NCBI GenBank assembly: GCA_029238315.1
Contig: JAQWGI010000024.1
Location: 1 to 53,152, forward strand
Origin: Polaribacter sp.
Lineage (GTDB): Bacteria; Bacteroidota; Bacteroidia; Flavobacteriales; Flavobacteriaceae
Direction of reading: 5' to 3'
DNA length: 53,152 nucleotides
The notes under the pieces are model-generated. The model made no database searches and was not told where the DNA came from. It worked only from the letters and a program-made list of their open reading frames with translations. The position numbers and the translations under genes are program-made. Below, in pieces: positions 8,727 through 16,887 of this stretch. How positions within the stretch are numbered: the first letter of the stretch is position 1; the number at the start of each line of letters is the position of its first letter.

Positions 8727-8755
8727 TGTCACCTCAAGCGGAGTCGAGAGGATTT
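8727..8755 (+). repeat. Degenerate dispersed repeat unit, copy B
   Basis: TGTCAccTCaAGCGGAG followed by tcGAGAGG lies between tig and its terminator. It has a CCTC...GAGG inverted pair and aligns with the unit at 6012-6037. Confidence 0.5.
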
Positions 8756-8778
8756 TTTAAAATTTGATACATAAAATA

Positions 8779-8811
8779 AAAAACCTGAATGTTAAAAATT
8801 CAGGTTTTTTT
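8779..8811 (+). terminator. Rho-independent terminator of tig
   Basis: The stem AACCTGAAT/ATTCAGGTT has a 7-base loop and is flanked by A and T runs, ending in seven T. It lies 85 bases after the tig stop. Confidence 0.85.
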
Positions 8812-8885
8812 AGCCATCAACAGTAACAAAATATTAACTTTATAGTTCTTATATTTACAGTTCAAACATTAAAATACAATCAGAA

Positions 8886-9548
8886 ATGGATTACGGAAAA
8901 GAGTTCGAAAAATACGCAACCAAACATCACGGCATTAGCAGTACACATATAGGGAAAATAACGAGTAGTTTAACGCCATATATTATGGAAGAACGCCAAA
9001 TGAACATTACTCAAATGGATGTTTTTTCGCGTTTAATGATGGATAGAATTATCTTTTTGGGAACCGGAATTAACGACCAGGTTGCCAATGTAATTCAAGC
9101 GCAATTATTATTCTTAGAAAGTGTAGATGCAACCAAAGATATTTCAATTTATATCAACTCGCCTGGAGGCGGTGTTTATGCCGGATTAGGAATTTATGAT
9201 ACCATGCAATTTATAAAACCAGATGTTGCAACAATTTGTACAGGAATGGCAGCTTCTATGGGAGCCGTTTTAATGTGTGCAGGAGAAAAAGGAAAACGTT
9301 CTGCGTTGCCGCATTCTAGAATTATGATTCACCAACCTTTAGGTGGTGCACAAGGACAAGCTTCTGATATTGAAATTACAACAAGAGAAATTTTAAAATT
9401 GAAAGACGAGTTGTATGAAATTATAGCAAATCATTCTGGACAAACTATCGAGAAAGTTCATGCAGATTCTGATAGAGACTATTGGATGAAAGCAAACGAA
9501 GCAAAAGAATACGGTATGATTGACGAAATTTTAACAAGAAAGCAATAA
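8886..9548 (+). CDS. clpP: ATP-dependent Clp protease proteolytic subunit
   Basis: The protein has 220 residues. It forms the 14-subunit barrel that degrades proteins fed to it by ClpX or ClpC. The nucleophile Ser is in [12 protein letters not shown] near residue 121. The His is in [20 protein letters not shown], and the Asp is in the following DRDYWM region. The oxyanion strand [16 protein letters not shown] is also visible. The N-terminal segment of about 25 residues is a propeptide-like extension common in the group. The gene follows the tig terminator, so clpP-clpX is probably its own unit. Confidence 0.96.
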   Translation: MDYGKEFEKYATKHHGISSTHIGKITSSLTPYIMEERQMNITQMDVFSRLMMDRIIFLGTGINDQVANVIQAQLLFLESVDATKDISIYINSPGGGVYAGLGIYDTMQFIKPDVATICTGMAASMGAVLMCAGEKGKRSALPHSRIMIHQPLGGAQGQASDIEITTREILKLKDELYEIIANHSGQTIEKVHADSDRDYWMKANEAKEYGMIDEILTRKQ

Positions 9549-9559
9549 AAATCTGTTGT

Positions 9560-9575
9560 TCCTGCAAATGCAGGA
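9560..9575 (+). repeat. Palindromic repeat remnant between clpP and clpX
   Basis: The perfect inverted repeat TCCTGC-aaat-GCAGGA is embedded in GTTGT...GTCTC. It resembles the GTCATTCCTGC...GCAGGAATCTC palindromes I recall from flavobacterial intergenic spacers. It begins 12 bases after the clpP stop and lies upstream of the ATG chosen for clpX. Confidence 0.5.
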
Positions 9576-9597
9576 GTCTCAAATTAAAGTAGAAGAA

Positions 9598-10836
9598 ATG
9601 TCGAAAGAAGAAAATTTAGAATGTTCGTTTTGTGGTCGTCAAAAAGCTGAAACAAATTTGCTAATTGCAGGAATTGATGCACATATTTGTGATAAATGTA
9701 TTGAACAAGCAGGCGGAATTTTAGAAGAAGAAGTTACTGAAAAGCAAGCTGCTGGTTTGTCTAAAGATGTAATGTTAAAAAAACCTTTAGAAATTAAAGA
9801 GTTTTTAGACGAATATATTATTGGGCAAATTGAAACTAAAAAATCAATGTCTGTTGCGGTTTACAATCACTACAAAAGATTGTTGCAAACCAAAACAGAA
9901 GAAGACGATGTAGAAATAGAAAAAAGTAATATTGTGCTGGTTGGTGAAACTGGAACAGGAAAAACATTGGTTGCAAGAACCATTGCAAAGATGTTAAATG
10001 TGCCGTTTTCTATTGTTGATGCTACTGTATTAACGCAAGCTGGTTACGTTGGTGAAGATGTAGAAAGTATTTTAAGTAGATTATTACAAGCCGCAGATTA
10101 CGATGTTGCTAAAGCAGAAAGAGGCATTGTTTTTATCGATGAAATTGATAAAATTGCTCGTAAAGGAGATAATCCGTCAATTACAAGAGATGTTTCTGGT
10201 GAAGGAGTTCAGCAAGCATTATTAAAATTATTAGAAGGCTCGGTTGTAAACGTTGCGCCAAAAGGCGGAAGAAAACACCCAGATCAAAAGTTTATTGAAG
10301 TCAATACAAAAGATATTTTATTTATTGCAGGTGGTGCTTTTTCTGGAATTGATAGAATTATTAGCAAGCGCTTAAATATGCAAGCTGTTGGTTATTCTGC
10401 TTCAGTTGCAGAAGATAAAATTGATGAAGAAAATTTATTACAATACATCATTCCTTCAGATTTAAAATCTTTCGGATTAATTCCTGAGATTATTGGCCGT
10501 TTACCAGTGTTGAGTTATATGAATCCGTTAGATGCAGAAACCTTAAGGGCAATCTTAACAGAACCTAAAAACTCAATCATAAAACAATATACAAAGTTGT
10601 TTTCTATGGATGATATAACGTTCGAAATACAAGAAGAAGCCTTAATGTATATTGTTAATAAAGCTGTTGAATACAAGCTTGGAGCACGTGGATTACGTTC
10701 TCTATGTGAAGCGATTTTTACCGATGCAATGTTTGAATTACCAAGTTCAAATGAAAAAGAATTTGTAGTAACTAAAGAATATGCAGAAAATAAATTAACG
10801 AAAACTGCACTAAAGAAAATGAGCGTTGCTTCTTAA
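9598..10836 (+). CDS. clpX: ATP-dependent Clp protease ATP-binding subunit ClpX
   Basis: The protein has 412 residues from the ATG at 9598. An in-frame TTG at 9556 and an ATG at 9568 would add residues encoded by a palindromic repeat, so they are unlikely. The N-terminal zinc-binding domain is intact: [14 protein letters not shown] then HICDKC, four Cys. The AAA+ module follows with Walker A GETGTGKT, the pore loop [10 protein letters not shown] and Walker [14 protein letters not shown]. The sensor-2 region is ARGLRSLCE. ClpX unfolds tagged substrates and threads them into ClpP, which is encoded just upstream. Confidence 0.95.
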   Translation: MSKEENLECSFCGRQKAETNLLIAGIDAHICDKCIEQAGGILEEEVTEKQAAGLSKDVMLKKPLEIKEFLDEYIIGQIETKKSMSVAVYNHYKRLLQTKTEEDDVEIEKSNIVLVGETGTGKTLVARTIAKMLNVPFSIVDATVLTQAGYVGEDVESILSRLLQAADYDVAKAERGIVFIDEIDKIARKGDNPSITRDVSGEGVQQALLKLLEGSVVNVAPKGGRKHPDQKFIEVNTKDILFIAGGAFSGIDRIISKRLNMQAVGYSASVAEDKIDEENLLQYIIPSDLKSFGLIPEIIGRLPVLSYMNPLDAETLRAILTEPKNSIIKQYTKLFSMDDITFEIQEEALMYIVNKAVEYKLGARGLRSLCEAIFTDAMFELPSSNEKEFVVTKEYAENKLTKTALKKMSVAS

Positions 10837-10846
10837 TAATGATATT

Positions 10847-10865
10847 TACTGAACTTGTTTCAGTA
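10847..10865 (+). repeat. Palindromic repeat remnant downstream of clpX
   Basis: The inverted repeat TACTGAA-cttgt-TTCAGTA lies in a context like the GTCATgCTGAACTTGTTTC repeats I recall from Flavobacteriaceae. It sits between the clpX stop and its terminator. Confidence 0.45.
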
Positions 10866-10884
10866 TTTCATTTTATATAAATCT

Positions 10885-10925
10885 AAAAAGACCTCATAAA
10901 AGATAATTTTATGAGGTCTTTTTTT
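10885..10925 (+). terminator. Rho-independent terminator of clpP-clpX
   Basis: A 16-base perfect stem (AAAAGACCTCATAAAA and its complement) has a 5-base GATAA loop and ends in a run of seven T. Confidence 0.9.
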
Positions 10926-10938
10926 CTATTTTTGTTTT

Positions 10939-12939
10939 ATGATATCCAAAGAAACCATAGACCGTGTTTTTGAAACTGCTCGCGTAGAGGAGGTAATTGG
11001 CGAATTTGTTCAATTAAAAAAAGCGGGAAGTAATTTCAAAGGATTAAGCCCTTTTACGGATGAGAAATCTCCCTCTTTTATGGTTTCTCCTGTGAAACAA
11101 ATTTGGAAGGATTTTAGTACTGGCAAAGGAGGAAATGCCATTTCTTTTCTGATGGAACACGAACATTATTCGTACCCAGAAGCCATAAAATATTTAGCTA
11201 GAAAATACAATATTGAAATTGAAGAAACGGAGCAGTCAGACGAGCAAAAACAGCAATTAAACGAACGTGAAAGTATGTTTGTGGTGTCTAAGTTTGCATC
11301 CGAATATTTTCATGATTTAATGCTGAATACACAACAAGGGAAAGCAATTGGGCTTTCTTATTTTAAAGAGCGTGGTTTTAGAGATGACATTATTAAAAAG
11401 TTCGATTTAGGGTATTGTAAAGACGAATGGGATAATTTTACAAAAGCGGCTTTAGATAAAGGCTACGATATAAAATATTTAGCATCTACTGGATTAACAA
11501 TTGTAAAAGAAAATAAGCAGTTTGATCGATTTAAAGGTCGAGTTTTATTTCCGATTCATTCCATGTCTGGTAGAGTTTTAGGTTTTGGTGGACGAATTTT
11601 AACTGCAGATAAAAAAGCGGCCAAGTATTTAAATTCGCCTGAAAGCGATATTTATCATAAGAGTAAAATATTATACGGAATTTATCAAGCGAAAAAAGAA
11701 ATTGCCAAACAAGACAATTGTTTTTTAGTAGAAGGATATACCGATGTAATTTCTTTTCATCAATCTGGAATTGAAAATGTGGTTGCGTCATCTGGAACTG
11801 CATTAACCTCTGATCAAATTAGATTGGTAAATAGATTGACGAAGAACATTACAGTTCTTTTTGATGGTGATGCTGCTGGATTAAGAGCATCTATCCGTGG
11901 AATCGATTTGATTTTAGAGCAAGGAATGAATGTGAAGGTAGTTTCTTTTCCGGAAGGAGAAGATCCAGATAGCTTTGCAAAATCGCATTCTGATGCTGAG
12001 CTAAAACAATATTTAGAGGATTCTGCACAAGATTTCATCAACTTCAAAGTTTCGTTGTTGATGAAAGAAGCTGCCAATGATCCCGTAAAAAAAGCAGGAT
12101 TGATACGTGATATTGTTACCAGTATTTCTAAAATTCCGGACGGAATTCAGCGTGAAGTTTATGTGCAAGAATGTTCTCGAATCATGGAAATTTCTGAACG
12201 TGTTTTGTTTAGTGAATTGGCACAACTCTTAAATAAAGAAGCGAATTCTAAAGCATCAAAACAAAGATCTCAAAATGTTGATCCTAATCAACCACCACCA
12301 GAATATTTTGCTGAGCAAGATGCTGCTATGACCGCTGTAAAAGGTGGTGTAGTTTCTTCTCAAAAAATTGATCAATTAGATATTTTAGAAAAAGAAATTA
12401 TCAGAATTTTACTATTGTACGGTAATGAAGAAGTAGGTTTTACCAATGTAGTAGAAGTAGAGAATGCAGAAGGAAAAATAACTGAAGAGATTCAGGAATA
12501 TATTTCGCCTGTTTTTAAAGAATTGTATTTAAATCTTCAAGATGATGAGGTTGAATTTACCAATGCTGTTTTTCAATTGGTGTATTATGAGTTGATCAAT
12601 CAAATCGGTCAAAATGAAAAAATTGACATTAATAGCTTAACAAATCATCCAAATAAAGAAATTTCAAATGAGGTTACGAGTATTTTAATGGATGAAGAAA
12701 AATATACGTTGAGTGAATGGGAACGAAAAAATATTTTTGTTGCCGAAACTGCTAGTATCTTACCGAAATTAGTGTCAGACGCCATCTTAAATCTTCGACG
12801 AATACTTATCGAACGTAAGATTACTGAAATTATGAAAGCGTCTCAAAAGGATAGTTCTATAAAAGTAGATTTGGAGTTGATTTCAAATTATACAGGGCTA
12901 AAGAAACGTTTATTTGAGAAGTTAAACCGTGTTGTTTAG
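10939..12939 (+). CDS. dnaG: DNA primase, zinc-ribbon ligands replaced
   Basis: The protein has 666 residues. It makes the RNA primers for replication. Residues 1-95 are the region that normally folds as the CHC2 zinc ribbon. Here the Cys-x2-His is SPFT (residues 37-40) and the Cys-x2-Cys is DFST (58-61), so none of the four ligands remains, although the flanking EKSPSFMVSPVKQIW and GKGGNAISF are well conserved. The catalytic core and TOPRIM domain follow: FKGRVLFPIH, GFGGRIL, then NCFLVEGYTDVISF and TVLFDGDAAGLRAS. The C-terminal helicase-binding region is degenerate. It begins 14 bases after the clpX terminator; TATTTTTG at 10927-10934 may be its -7 element. Confidence 0.96.
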   Translation: MISKETIDRVFETARVEEVIGEFVQLKKAGSNFKGLSPFTDEKSPSFMVSPVKQIWKDFSTGKGGNAISFLMEHEHYSYPEAIKYLARKYNIEIEETEQSDEQKQQLNERESMFVVSKFASEYFHDLMLNTQQGKAIGLSYFKERGFRDDIIKKFDLGYCKDEWDNFTKAALDKGYDIKYLASTGLTIVKENKQFDRFKGRVLFPIHSMSGRVLGFGGRILTADKKAAKYLNSPESDIYHKSKILYGIYQAKKEIAKQDNCFLVEGYTDVISFHQSGIENVVASSGTALTSDQIRLVNRLTKNITVLFDGDAAGLRASIRGIDLILEQGMNVKVVSFPEGEDPDSFAKSHSDAELKQYLEDSAQDFINFKVSLLMKEAANDPVKKAGLIRDIVTSISKIPDGIQREVYVQECSRIMEISERVLFSELAQLLNKEANSKASKQRSQNVDPNQPPPEYFAEQDAAMTAVKGGVVSSQKIDQLDILEKEIIRILLLYGNEEVGFTNVVEVENAEGKITEEIQEYISPVFKELYLNLQDDEVEFTNAVFQLVYYELINQIGQNEKIDINSLTNHPNKEISNEVTSILMDEEKYTLSEWERKNIFVAETASILPKLVSDAILNLRRILIERKITEIMKASQKDSSIKVDLELISNYTGLKKRLFEKLNRVV

Positions 12940-13003
12940 CTCTCAATTTTAATACATATACTTAGTTTTTTTGTATATTGTATGCTGCTAAAAAGAAATA
13001 AAA

Positions 13004-13135
13004 ATGAAAAAACTGCTACAAATATTAAAAATAATTCAATTACTTATTGTGTTGCCATTTTCAATTGCAAATGGTTCTAAGAAGAAATCGTATCATAAGA
13101 TTAAACGAAGGATGATTGCTGCAAACTTACTTTAG
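13004..13135 (+). CDS. Possible small exported basic peptide (43 aa)
   Basis: An ATG-started frame of 43 codons begins MKKLLQILKIIQLLIVLPFS, which looks like a signal peptide ending near SIANG. A short basic tail follows (KKKSYHKIKRR). Its last nine bases overlap the convergent end of nadE. No family is recognised. The -7-like context upstream is weak. It could be chance coding in AT-rich DNA. The signal-peptide look and the otherwise empty 187-base gap between dnaG and nadE are the only support. Confidence 0.3.
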   Translation: MKKLLQILKIIQLLIVLPFSIANGSKKKSYHKIKRRMIAANLL

Positions 13136-13915
13136 TTTATCACTAATTTCACAAACTGGTATTGGAAGCATTTTATGTTGATTCAGAGTATTTAACCTTG
13201 TGTAAATTTTGAACACTTCTAATTCTCTGTTTTCAAAATCAGAAATAGTTTTACCACTTTCCAACATTCTCATTGCCCATTCCAATTCATCATAAGAAGC
13301 ACCTATTTGATCTTCATCGGTTCTGCTATCTCCAAATAAACCATCAGTTGGTTGCGCATTTTGTATGGAGTTTGCAACATTTAAGTAATTTGCTAATTCG
13401 TAAACCTCAGACTTTAATAAATCTGCAATCGGACTTAAATCAACACCTCCATCGCCATATTTAGTGTAAAATCCAACACCAAAATCTTCTACTTTATTTC
13501 CAGTTCCGGCAACCAATAAACCATGAATTCCTGCTAAATAATACAACGAAGTCATGCGTAATCTAGCTCTTGTATTTGCGAAAGCTAAATCAGTAACGAC
13601 CTTACTTTTTGAAACGGGCACTTGATTTTTAAACTCTTCAAAGGTACTTGTCAAATCAATTTTTATAGAAGAAACGTTACTGAATTCTTTTTTTAAATTA
13701 TTAATGTGTTCTAAAGCTCTGTTAACTTGACTTTCTGCTTGATGAATTGGCATTTCAACACAAATCAATTTTAAACCAGTTTTGGCACATAAAGTAGAAG
13801 TTACAGCAGAATCTATTCCGCCAGAAACACCAATAACAAATCCGTTTACTTTTGCGTTTGTTGCATAATTCTTTAACCAATTAACAATATGTTCAGATAC
13901 TCTTTCTGTATTCAT
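13127..13915 (-). CDS. nadE: NH3-dependent NAD+ synthetase
   Basis: The protein has 262 residues. It converts nicotinic acid adenine dinucleotide to NAD using ammonia and ATP. The PP-loop GVSGGIDSAVTS is at about residues 29-40. Further family blocks are RARLRMTSLYYLAG, GTGNKVEDFGVGFYTKYGDGG and DLSPIADLLKSEVYELA. There is no N-terminal glutaminase (CN-hydrolase) domain, so it is the short ammonia-dependent form. It is transcribed divergently from gldB, an arrangement that recurs in Flavobacteriaceae. Confidence 0.96.
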   Translation of the reverse strand: MNTERVSEHIVNWLKNYATNAKVNGFVIGVSGGIDSAVTSTLCAKTGLKLICVEMPIHQAESQVNRALEHINNLKKEFSNVSSIKIDLTSTFEEFKNQVPVSKSKVVTDLAFANTRARLRMTSLYYLAGIHGLLVAGTGNKVEDFGVGFYTKYGDGGVDLSPIADLLKSEVYELANYLNVANSIQNAQPTDGLFGDSRTDEDQIGASYDELEWAMRMLESGKTISDFENRELEVFKIYTRLNTLNQHKMLPIPVCEISDKLK

Positions 13916-13931
13916 TTATAAACTATTTTAG

Positions 13932-13939
13932 TACTTTTG
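13932..13939 (+). promoter_or_regulatory. Candidate gldB-gldC promoter -7 element
   Basis: TACTTTTG matches TAnnTTTG. The predicted transcript starts near 13946, about 29 bases before the gldB ATG. A convincing -33 TTG is not seen. Confidence 0.45.
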
Positions 13940-13966
13940 TCGTTCTTAAATTAGAACTCTAATATA

Positions 13967-13974
13967 CAAAGATA
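13967..13974 (-). promoter_or_regulatory. Candidate nadE promoter -7 element
   Basis: On the minus strand these bases read TATCTTTG, a match to TAnnTTTG. The predicted nadE leader is about 45 bases. It lies between the gldB -7 element and the gldB start codon, so the two transcripts would overlap. Confidence 0.45.
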
Positions 13975-14931
13975 ATGCGGAAATATTTTTTCATTTATTC
14001 TCTTTTTACAATCTTATTTTCATGTAATTCAAAACAAGAAAATCAAGTTGACGTTAGCGCAATTGAAGTAGATTTTACCATTGATAGATTTGATGTCGAT
14101 TTTTATAGCACATCAGAAACTTCACTTTTTAAGACAAAAGAAAAGTATCCGTTATTCTTTCCGAAGGACACACCAGATTCAGTTTGGGTACATAAGATTA
14201 AAAATAAGAGCGAGCAAGAGTTGTTTAAAGAAACACAAAAAGTGTTTTCTAATATTGATTTTCTTAAAGATGATTTAGAAAAATTATTTAAGCACATTAA
14301 ATATTATAACTCAACATTTAAATCGCCAAAAGTAGTTACACTTTTAACGAATATAGATCATCAAAATAATGTACTATTTACAGGAGCGTATTTACTGATT
14401 TCGTTGGATGTTTATTTAGGTAAAAATCATCAGTTCTACGCTGATTATCCATCGTATATCAAACAAAATTTTGAAAAAGAAAATATTATAGTGGATGTTG
14501 CAAGAGCAATGATTCCAAAAAATATTCACATAAATGACAGAACTTTTGTTAGTAAAATGATTCTAGAAGGAAAGAAATTATATCTATTAGATAAATATTT
14601 GCCATCTATTGAAGATTATCAGAAAGTAGGCTATTCTGTAGTAAAGAATAATTGGGCAATTGAAAATGAAAAGCAAGTTTGGAAGTATTTCATAGAAAAC
14701 AAAATGTTATTTAGTACTGAAACAAAATTGAATAAAAGATTTTTAGAAATGGCACCGTTTTCAAAATTTTACAGATCTGAAGATACATTGTCTCCAGGCA
14801 GAATTGGTGCATGGATTGGTTGGCAAATTGTGCGTTCATATATGAAACATAATGATGTATCTTTGCAGCAATTATTAAAAACACCTTCAGAAGAAGTTTA
14901 TAAAAATTCAAAATACAAACCTAAAAAATAA
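13975..14931 (+). CDS. gldB: Gliding motility lipoprotein GldB
   Basis: The protein has 318 residues. A lipoprotein signal peptide ends LFTILFSCNSK, with the lipidated Cys at residue 17. The mature part starts with VDFTIDRFDVDFYS and carries PKNIHINDRTFVSKMILEGKKLYLLD and GRIGAWIGWQIVRSYM, which resemble the GldB family. Some residues recall DUF2268-type metalloproteases, but no clear HExxH is present. GldB is required for gliding in Flavobacterium johnsoniae and is an envelope protein. Its TAA overlaps the gldC ATG by one base, so translation is coupled. Confidence 0.93.
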   Translation: MRKYFFIYSLFTILFSCNSKQENQVDVSAIEVDFTIDRFDVDFYSTSETSLFKTKEKYPLFFPKDTPDSVWVHKIKNKSEQELFKETQKVFSNIDFLKDDLEKLFKHIKYYNSTFKSPKVVTLLTNIDHQNNVLFTGAYLLISLDVYLGKNHQFYADYPSYIKQNFEKENIIVDVARAMIPKNIHINDRTFVSKMILEGKKLYLLDKYLPSIEDYQKVGYSVVKNNWAIENEKQVWKYFIENKMLFSTETKLNKRFLEMAPFSKFYRSEDTLSPGRIGAWIGWQIVRSYMKHNDVSLQQLLKTPSEEVYKNSKYKPKK

Positions 14932-15266
14932 TGGCAGTAAAACACAATTCAGAAATAAAATTTAATGTTGGATTAGACGAAAATAAAGTTCCTGAAACTA
15001 TTTTTTGGACGGCTGAAGATGGTGGAATAGAAAATTCTGAATCAAAAGCAATCATGATTTCAGTTTGGGATCATTTAAAGAAAGATACACTTCGCATGGA
15101 TTTATGGACAAAAGATATGCCGGTTGATGAAATGAAACAGTTTTTTCATCAAACCTTAGTTTCTATGGCAAACACTTTTGAACGTGCTACAGATGATCAA
15201 AAAATGAGTGCTACTATGAGAGATTTTTGTGATTATTTTGCTGAAAAATTAGAGTTAAAAAAATAA
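14931..15266 (+). CDS. gldC: Gliding motility protein GldC
   Basis: The protein has 111 residues and no signal peptide. The sequence is typical of GldC: NSEIKFNVGLDENKVPE, IFWTAEDGG, SVWDHLKKDTLRMDLWTKD and a C-terminal RDFCDYFAEKLELKK. The biochemical role is unknown. In F. johnsoniae loss of GldC weakens rather than abolishes gliding. It overlaps gldB by one base and is the last gene of that unit. Confidence 0.93.
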   Translation: MAVKHNSEIKFNVGLDENKVPETIFWTAEDGGIENSESKAIMISVWDHLKKDTLRMDLWTKDMPVDEMKQFFHQTLVSMANTFERATDDQKMSATMRDFCDYFAEKLELKK

Positions 15267-15601
15267 TTTACTGCTTAAAAAAAGAGTTTTTTACCTTTTG
15301 ATTTTAAATACGAGAAAGATTACCTTATTGTTCTTTTTGTATTTTCATTTAATATACTCCCTTATTTAGTTAGATTATTTATAAAAAAACATATGTCTAA
15401 GAAGCTTAGTTTCTTGTTCAATATTTACAGGTCAGGTATTTTACCATTTTTTCACAAAAAAGACTAGTTGATTTTTGTGCTGGTATTTCAAAGGAGTATT
15501 GTGCCCAAGAAAAGCATAAGCAATATAATAAGTAATCTTAAAAGACAATTTAGATCTTTTAAATTGGAGAGATCATCAGATGGTAGATTTATAAAGGAAT
15601 A
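15267..15601. other. 335-base gap after gldC; no intact gene
   Basis: The gap is AT-rich. The only sizeable frame runs from the ATG at 15393 to the TAA at 15603-15605. It is interrupted by a TAG at 15465-15467 and matches no family I recognise. No hairpin terminator with a T run and no RNA gene were seen. Confidence 0.6.
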
Positions 15602-15605
15602 TTAA
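15393..15605 (+). pseudogene. Possible gene remnant with one in-frame stop
   Basis: The ATG frame MSKKLSFLFNIYRSGILPFF runs to a TAG at 15465-15467. The same frame then continues without another stop to SFKLERSSDGRFIKEY and a TAA. An adjacent frame also stays open for 41 codons over the middle part (VDFCAGISKEYCAQEKHKQY). Two short protein-like stretches in different frames suggest decay of a gene after gldC, but chance in AT-rich DNA is not excluded. No family is recognised. Confidence 0.25.
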
Positions 15606-16726
15606 CAGTTATTAATTTCTTTAATAACAAATTGATAATCATTTGTGTTGTTTACAAAATCAAGCTCAGAAACATCTATAATTAAGGTGTTAAGGTTTTG
15701 TTGTGTTTTGATAAAGCTGCTATACCCTTGATGTATTTTTTCTAAATATTCAGGCTGAATATTTTGTTCATACGTTCGCCCTCTTTTCTTAATATTTTCA
15801 AGAAGCCTGTCAGTATTCTGATATAAATAGACATATAAATCTGGTTTAGTTATTTCTTTATACATCAAATCAAACATCTTTCTGTATAATAAATATTCTT
15901 CTTTCTGTAGCGTTACTTGTGCGAAAATTAACGATTTAAAGATGTAGTAATCAGAAACTATTAAGTTTTTAAATAGGTCAAATTGAGCCAAATCATCAGA
16001 AAGTTGTTGATAACGATCTGCTAAAAAACTCATTTCTAAAGGAAATGCATATCTTTCTTCATCTTCATAGAATTTCGGCAAAAAAGGATTATCTGCAAAG
16101 CGTTCTAAAACAACTTTAGCGTTAAATTCGTCTGACATCATCTTAGCTAAACTAGTTTTACCAGCGCCTATATTACCTTCTATTGCTATGTAATTGTATT
16201 TTTCTGTTAAAGGAATTGGTCTAGTTAATGTTTCTTTTATTTTGGTGATTTCTGAGGTGTCTACACAAGAATCTAAACATTTGTGTATCTGTTTTTTTGC
16301 TACAGGATGTGTAAGGTTGGGTGCAATTTCTGTCAAAGGAACTAGTACAAATTTACGCTCTAGCATTCTTGGATGAGGTACTATTAATTCTTTTGAAAAA
16401 ATTACTTCATCATCAAACAAAGCAATATCAATATCAATAATTCGATCTGTATAGGTTTTTGAGTTGTTTCTAATTCTGCCAAGTGTGTTTTCTATTTCTT
16501 TGCATTGGTTTAGCAATGTTTCTGGCGGAAGGTAAGTAGAAGCTTTTATGCAAATATTAAAAAAATTTTCTCCTTCAAAACCCATTGCAGGTGTTTGGTA
16601 GACAGAAGATACTTTTTGAACAGCACCTATCTTATCAGCGATTAAATAAATAACTTTTTGTAAGTTTTTTAGTTTATCACCTTGATTGGTTCCTATTGAT
16701 AGATATGTAATACGTTGGATTTTCAT
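15602..16726 (-). CDS. folK: FolK-deoxynucleoside kinase fusion protein
   Basis: The protein has 374 residues from the ATG at 16726. A longer frame from 16783 lacks conserved residues. Residues about 4-160 are 6-hydroxymethyl-7,8-dihydropterin pyrophosphokinase: YLSIGTNQGDK, VYQTPAMGFEGENFFN, LGRIRNNSKTYTDRIIDIDI and VPHPRMLERKFVLVPL. This is the step before dihydropteroate synthase. Residues about 175-374 are a deoxynucleoside kinase: P-loop IEGNIGAGKTSLAK, then VLERFADNPFLPKFYED and FLADRYQQ, with KKRGRTYEQ as the lid. The chain is continuous, so one cytosolic protein carries a folate and a nucleotide-salvage activity. The usual DRS motif of dNKs appears as SDYYIFKS. Confidence 0.92.
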   Translation of the reverse strand: MKIQRITYLSIGTNQGDKLKNLQKVIYLIADKIGAVQKVSSVYQTPAMGFEGENFFNICIKASTYLPPETLLNQCKEIENTLGRIRNNSKTYTDRIIDIDIALFDDEVIFSKELIVPHPRMLERKFVLVPLTEIAPNLTHPVAKKQIHKCLDSCVDTSEITKIKETLTRPIPLTEKYNYIAIEGNIGAGKTSLAKMMSDEFNAKVVLERFADNPFLPKFYEDEERYAFPLEMSFLADRYQQLSDDLAQFDLFKNLIVSDYYIFKSLIFAQVTLQKEEYLLYRKMFDLMYKEITKPDLYVYLYQNTDRLLENIKKRGRTYEQNIQPEYLEKIHQGYSSFIKTQQNLNTLIIDVSELDFVNNTNDYQFVIKEINNC

Positions 16727-16827
16727 AAATGAAGCACAAAGAAAATAAATCTTAAAAGAATAACTAGAATAACTTTGATGCATTTATTAACATTTAGTAC
16801 AAATTAGTATCAATCGTTAATGCATAA

Positions 16828-16860
16828 AAAAAAGCACCTAATATCTATTAAGTGCTTTTT
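16828..16860 (-). terminator. Rho-independent terminator of pnp
   Basis: The stem AAAAGCAC/GTGCTTTT is extended by TAATA/TATTA across one mismatch. Read on the minus strand it ends in a long T run. It lies between the pnp stop and the folK start. Confidence 0.85.
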
Positions 16861-16887
16861 AGTTATTCTATAGAAGTCTAAATTTAA

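Noticed and set aside
16726..16783. Longer N-terminus for the folK fusion
   Set aside because: The first 19 residues carry no FolK similarity, and the ATG at 16726 sits directly before the conserved YLSIGTN block.
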